From the IMG/VR virus record IMGVR_UViG_3300021090_000029, positions 1 through 51,466 of that record: a DNA stretch of 51,466 bases, one strand, 5' to 3'. This DNA comes from a virus. The position numbers were made by a program, and so were the translations under genes. Shown piece after piece: positions 48,471-51,466 of this stretch (positions within the stretch are counted from its first letter, which is position 1; the number at the start of each line of letters is the position of its first letter). The notes under the pieces are model-generated. The model saw only the letters and a list, made by a program, of their open reading frames with translations. It searched no databases and was not told the DNA's origin.

Positions 48471-48718
48471 GCTAGTCTTATGTCCTCTTTCCAACACCAA
48501 TAACCCTGACATGGGCGGGTGTGCCCGCCGCAACTGCGCAAGGTCACGCATTTCGGCCACTCAACTGCCCAACTGTTATCGCGTTGGTCAAAAAACCGAA
48601 CCACTCCACGGGTCCCTTTTTTGATAGCCATGCCACCCAAGTCCAATACAGCTATAACCTCATCGCCGGGCAATATCCCAACTAAATCCCCGGCGATTTT
48701 CCGGGATAGTTTACTCAT
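48467..48718 (-). CDS. MSxLS/GDxV family paralogue 15
   Basis: An 83-residue protein; ATG at 48718 gives MSKLSRKIAGDLVGILPGDE, with GGGG upstream (a TTG at 48730 is possible). RGVVRFFDQRDNSWAVEW is the KOW-like part, and a Cys-rich end (LRSCGGHTRPCQGYWC) suggests metal binding. It sits exactly between MoxR and its VWA partner, and is the only member that does not overlap an upstream stop. Confidence 0.7.
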   Translation of the reverse strand: MSKLSRKIAGDLVGILPGDEVIAVLDLGGMAIKKGTRGVVRFFDQRDNSWAVEWPKCVTLRSCGGHTRPCQGYWCWKEDIRLA

Positions 48719-48748
48719 CTTACCCCGCAATCCGGCGCGATAGATCGC

Positions 48749-49735
48749 TCACACCAACACCGCCTTGTTCTTCTCGCACCACTTTTCGTACTCTGGATTA
48801 TCCCGCATCGTCCGATGCTTTCTTAGGGCATCCTGGACGATAAGCGTTGCGAACTCCGCCGGGAGCCGTTGTGCATAAATCATGACACGTCCGAAATTAT
48901 CTGGCGTTGTTACGTCCCCTAAAGATGTGGCCACGGCGTACATCGCGGACGTATTCTCAGACGGCGGGACCCGGGCGCTTTTCGGAGATTTTAGGATTTC
49001 TTCCGTTGTCGGCAACTCCCGCCACGTTTTCAGAAATCCATCGTATTCGATTGCCGCGCCCTCGCCGACCGCCCCGGCGGACAAAAGAAATTCCATGCCA
49101 GGATTATGGTTCGCCTTCAAAAGCCGGTCCAGCTTTTCCCATGACCGGGGAGTCGGAAACGCTTTTTCGTTTTTCTTTGTATCGTGATTAAACAGCATCA
49201 CTCTCCGGGCGCGGATGTAGCCGATTACCATCGGGCTAACCTTATTTGCTTGCGCCCACATGATCCATTCGTCTACGTCTGGCTCTAATGTGGCGTGCAC
49301 AAACCTATTAGCCAAGGCCGAGGACATAGAAAAGGCAATCGCCCGATCATTAAGCCTATTTCCCGCCGCGATAACATCCCATCCCTGAGGCAATTCATAG
49401 CTCCCTAAGCGCCGATCCAAAATCAATTGATAAAACGCCGCCTGGATACTAGGGGGGGCCGCCGTCAATTCGTCCAGAAACCATATCCCCGACCCCTCCG
49501 TGGGGAATTCCGCCGGGACAAGCCACTTTGTACGATCCCCCACCGCCGCCGGGACTCCCCGAGTATCCACGGCATCCATTTGCGAGGCCCTTGTATCATA
49601 TAATACCCGCCCCATTTCCTCGGCCACCTGCCGGACGATAGCCGATTTCCCGATCCCTGGCCCGCCCTCAATATAGACAGGTTCGTGGCAAGAGACCGCC
49701 GTAAACAGCAGGGCGCGGAGTTCTGATGGTTTCAT
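48749..49735 (-). CDS. MoxR-type AAA+ ATPase
   Basis: A 328-residue protein driven by the promoter at 49748-49776. Walker A is GGPGIGKS (24-31), Walker B WFLDE (D88, E89), sensor 1 is in AAGNRLND (N126), and an ALANRFVHATLEPD arginine-finger region follows. MoxR ATPases act as chaperones with VWA partners; the VWA protein lies two genes downstream. Together with paralogue 15 this forms a three-gene unit. The target is unknown. Confidence 0.85.
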   Translation of the reverse strand: MKPSELRALLFTAVSCHEPVYIEGGPGIGKSAIVRQVAEEMGRVLYDTRASQMDAVDTRGVPAAVGDRTKWLVPAEFPTEGSGIWFLDELTAAPPSIQAAFYQLILDRRLGSYELPQGWDVIAAGNRLNDRAIAFSMSSALANRFVHATLEPDVDEWIMWAQANKVSPMVIGYIRARRVMLFNHDTKKNEKAFPTPRSWEKLDRLLKANHNPGMEFLLSAGAVGEGAAIEYDGFLKTWRELPTTEEILKSPKSARVPPSENTSAMYAVATSLGDVTTPDNFGRVMIYAQRLPAEFATLIVQDALRKHRTMRDNPEYEKWCEKNKAVLV

Positions 49736-49747
49736 GTGTCCCCCTGA

Positions 49748-49776
49748 GTGATATCATTCGCCTTCGTTGTTGTCAA
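49748..49776 (-). promoter_or_regulatory. Leftward sigma70 promoter
   Basis: On the - strand: TTGACA (49771-49776), 17-bp spacer, TATCAC (49748-49753). It is 13 bp upstream of the MoxR start. The gap 49736-49849 otherwise holds no gene. Confidence 0.75.
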
Positions 49777-49849
49777 GCTGTTTTTGGCCCGACGCGACCC
49801 GGCCTCCGCAAGGGCCGCGTTTCGTCCTCACCGGACTCGTCAGGGGCAG

Positions 49850-50596
49850 TTACCTGATTTTTCCCTCCCACAAAACCTTCCCGCCTTTCCCCCCGTGAAG
49901 TCTCCATTTCTCGCCGCCGAAGGATGGGACTAGCCCCATTTCCCATAGATCAACGGCGGCCTGGAACGGATAAGTCGTCGTTCGAATTTTCTCCGCGCAT
50001 TTCCACGACTTGCGAGGGAGAGCAAAGAACGATCCGGTATAAGCCAAGGCGCTTCCCCAGACGCTTCCCCAGGCGCTTCCCCTGACGCTTTCCCTGACGC
50101 TTTCCCTGACGCTTTCCCAGGCGCTTTCCCCGACGCTTCCCCAGACGCTTCCCCAGACGCTTTCCCCGACGCTTTCCCTGACGCTTTCCCCGACGCTTTT
50201 CATGACGCTTTCCCAGACGTTTGACCATTGTTTTAATAGGGTCAGGTGTTTTGCCGTTATCTTTTTCGGGGGCGCGACCCGGAACGGATGGACGATCGGC
50301 TTGCGGACGAGAATCTTATCCAGCTTCGCAAGCCACTTCTTGTGTGCCGTCGTTGCCTCCGCCATGTGGACTTCGCTCCACCAATCCGGCGGAGCGTCCT
50401 CGTCCAGCCGGAACTTCCACTTGTCCGGCGCGAGATAAGACCCGTTGGCCGGGGCTATCTCGAACCGCGCCCAGTCCCGGGTATATCCGTCGTCTTTTAA
50501 CACATAGTCGCGGACAAGGTCTTCATGCGCATCCGTGCCGAATTTCCAAATGACCTTGCCTGACTCTAGGATCAGCCCGGAAAAGGCTTTACACAT
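49850..50596 (-). CDS. Protein with tandem ESV/GSV tetrapeptide repeats
   Basis: A 248-residue protein; ATG at 50596 overlaps the previous stop. Residues 1-127 form a mixed domain with several Trp. Residues 128-183 are 14 tandem tetrapeptides (WESV, MKSV, RESV, WGSV, WGSA type). A short aromatic cap (AYTGSFFALP) and a C-terminal domain follow. Similar xxSV repeats capped by SFF are seen in environmental phage proteins of unknown function; the repeats may form a regular solenoid or amphipathic sheet. Confidence 0.7.
   Translation of the reverse strand: MCKAFSGLILESGKVIWKFGTDAHEDLVRDYVLKDDGYTRDWARFEIAPANGSYLAPDKWKFRLDEDAPPDWWSEVHMAEATTAHKKWLAKLDKILVRKPIVHPFRVAPPKKITAKHLTLLKQWSNVWESVMKSVGESVRESVGESVWGSVWGSVGESAWESVRESVRESVRGSAWGSVWGSALAYTGSFFALPRKSWKCAEKIRTTTYPFQAAVDLWEMGLVPSFGGEKWRLHGGKGGKVLWEGKIR
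50048..50215 (-). repeat. 12-bp tandem repeat array
   Basis: Fourteen degenerate 12-bp units (GACGCTTTCCCN-type on the + strand) encode the ESV/GSV tetrapeptides. Variation is mostly at the first two codons of each unit. The array could expand or contract by slippage. Confidence 0.75.
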
Positions 50597-50741
50597 ATGA
50601 CCGGATTCCGACGTTGAAAGGGAGGAATCCGACCGACGCCAAGAACAGGAAAAGGACTCCCAGGTCTATCCCGAGATAGTCCGCGAGTCCTACCGCAGCC
50701 CCAATCGTGAGGCCCACCTTCGCCAGCCTGATGAGATACAT
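50589..50741 (-). CDS. Small membrane protein
   Basis: A 50-residue ORF starting MYLIRLAKVGLTIG with two short hydrophobic stretches (VGLTIGAAVGLADYLG; LGVLFLFLASVGFL). Its stop overlaps the ATG of the tetrapeptide-repeat gene (ATGTGTAA), which suggests coupling. Function unknown. Confidence 0.55.
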   Translation of the reverse strand: MYLIRLAKVGLTIGAAVGLADYLGIDLGVLFLFLASVGFLPFNVGIRSYV

Positions 50742-50763
50742 GCGGTTCTCCTATCGTTTTATT

Positions 50764-50798
50764 CCCGGCCCCCATATCTAACTAGATAGACGGCCGGG
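50764..50798 (-). terminator. Hairpin between two small genes
   Basis: CCCGGCC (50764-50770) pairs with GGCCGGG (50792-50798) across a 21-nt loop that itself contains TATCTAACTAGATA. There is no U-run. It may be a weak terminator or an attenuator ahead of the 50741 gene. Confidence 0.4.
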
Positions 50799-50806
50799 TG
50801 AGAAAT

Positions 50807-50908
50807 TCAGAGATACCGGACACAAAGAGCCCAAAAGCAGATCGTCAGATACATCAGGACGGTCAAGGCCGCCCCGATCCCGAGGATGTTCCAAGCTGTC
50901 TTAGTCAT
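50807..50908 (-). CDS. Single-pass membrane micropeptide
   Basis: A 33-residue ORF with AAGGAG 6 nt upstream: MTKTAWNILGIGAALTVL then MYLTICFWALCV, one or two membrane segments. A strong ribosome binding site in the gap between larger genes supports it. Function unknown. Confidence 0.55.
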   Translation of the reverse strand: MTKTAWNILGIGAALTVLMYLTICFWALCVRYL

Positions 50909-50986
50909 TCCGTTTCTCCTTCCGTGTCTTCTGGCCTCTTCAGTCTCCGCATTACGGAGAGACGGGGGAGTCCCCGTTTCGGCCTG

Positions 50987-51466
50987 TTACTTCTCCTTCG
51001 CCTTGGCAATGGCGGACCCTGAGATTCCGAGGTCCTTCGCCCGATGGCTCGTCCGGGCGAATCCCAGGATTGCCTTCCGCGCCGCGCGATAGGCCTGGTC
51101 CTCGCAGTCGATGGCGCAAAAATGGGCCGCCAACTGCGCGGCGATCCTCGCATCCACCCGGACGCCCCTGGAGCCGCACCAGAGCGGCCAGCAGGCGTAA
51201 TCCAGGTCGGCCCCGCTCAGGTTGGCCCCGCGCAGGTCGGACCAGCTCAGGTCGGCCCCGCTCAGGTCGGCCCCGCTCAGGTTGGCCCCGCGCAGGTCGG
51301 CCCCGCGCAGGTCGGACCAGCGCAGGTCGGCCCCGCGCAGGTCGGCCCCGCGCAGGTCGGACCAGCTCAGGTTGGCCCCGCGCAGGTCGGCCCCGCGCAG
51401 GTCGGCCCCGCTCAGGTCGGCCCCGCCCAGGTCGGCCCCGCTCAGGTCGGCCCCGCTCAGGTCGGC
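50987..51466 (-). CDS. Pentapeptide-repeat protein (5' partial)
   Basis: An open frame of 160 codons running in from the window edge, so the start lies outside. The visible N-terminal part is about 18 A(D/N)LxG/W units (ADLSG, ADLRG, ANLSW, SDLRG), the right-handed quadrilateral beta-helix repeat. The last 75 residues are a non-repeat domain with Cys/Trp (YACWPLWCGSRG) and a helical, basic end. Some pentapeptide proteins (Qnr, MfpA) mimic DNA and bind gyrase, but here only the fold is supported. Confidence 0.8.
   Translation of the reverse strand, partial: ADLSGADLSGADLGGADLSGADLRGADLRGANLSWSDLRGADLRGADLRWSDLRGADLRGANLSGADLSGADLSWSDLRGANLSGADLDYACWPLWCGSRGVRVDARIAAQLAAHFCAIDCEDQAYRAARKAILGFARTSHRAKDLGISGSAIAKAKEK
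51190..51466 (-). repeat. 15-bp tandem repeat of pentapeptide codons
   Basis: Near-identical 15-bp units (GGTCGGCCCCGCTCA-type on the + strand) continue to the window edge, differing mainly at two positions. High nucleotide identity indicates recent tandem expansion, and the array may be a cause of the contig ending here. Confidence 0.8.

Overview
The window looks like most of a short-tailed (podovirus-like) dsDNA bacteriophage genome or contig, about 51.5 kb with moderately high GC. The evidence is a full head-morphogenesis set (portal, scaffold, decoration protein, major capsid protein), a head-tail adaptor, beta-propeller and FN3 tail proteins, several receptor/fibre proteins, probable ejection proteins, an M15 peptidase, spanin/holin-like membrane proteins and a terminase large subunit. 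No tail tube, tape measure, integrase, RNA polymerase or DNA polymerase is visible. Shine-Dalgarno sites and sigma70-type promoters indicate a bacterial host; the host itself cannot be named from the sequence.

Layout. Positions 1-906 carry no convincing gene but are rich in repeats, palindromes, a G4-forming tract and a promoter. This is probably a divergent control or origin region if the genome is circular or circularly permuted. Positions 907-31256 are one rightward late block: small leader genes, head genes (2.1-7.1 kb), repetitive fibre and beta-helix proteins (7.3-14.9 kb), a GroES-like co-chaperonin, adaptor and tail proteins (15.2-20.1 kb), lysis and ejection proteins (20.1-29.1 kb), then terminase. 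Positions 31173-51466 are a leftward block of tightly overlapping genes: pentapeptide-repeat and small membrane proteins, a tandem Ser-Val repeat protein, a MoxR AAA+/VWA-metallopeptidase pair, an OB-like protein, a Cas4/RecB-like nuclease, HNH proteins, a primase-polymerase/helicase, an XRE regulator, a cassette of small Cys-rich genes, a metallophosphoesterase, a GH5-like glycosidase, a DnaQ-like exonuclease, and DUF4406- and DUF3310-like genes. Three leftward promoters (TTGACA-N17-TATCAT/TAGGAT/TATCAC) precede units at 40.8, 46.8 and 49.8 kb.

The most striking feature is a family of 15 small paralogues (70-96 aa) spread through the leftward block. All begin with MSxLS and carry an invariant GDxV at about residues 17-22, followed by a variable SH3/KOW-like small beta body. 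Fourteen of the 15 start codons overlap the stop of the preceding gene. The shared start sequence ATGAGTAA contains stops in both other frames, so it behaves as a plug-in stop/start coupling module. Members sit immediately downstream of replication, nuclease or AAA+/VWA genes. Their function is unknown, and this is the best candidate here for an undescribed system. A separate stretch (37-41 kb) has a different style: duplicated Cys-rich and KTKK cassettes, and gene tails whose Lys/Glu/Gly codons double as the next ribosome binding site.
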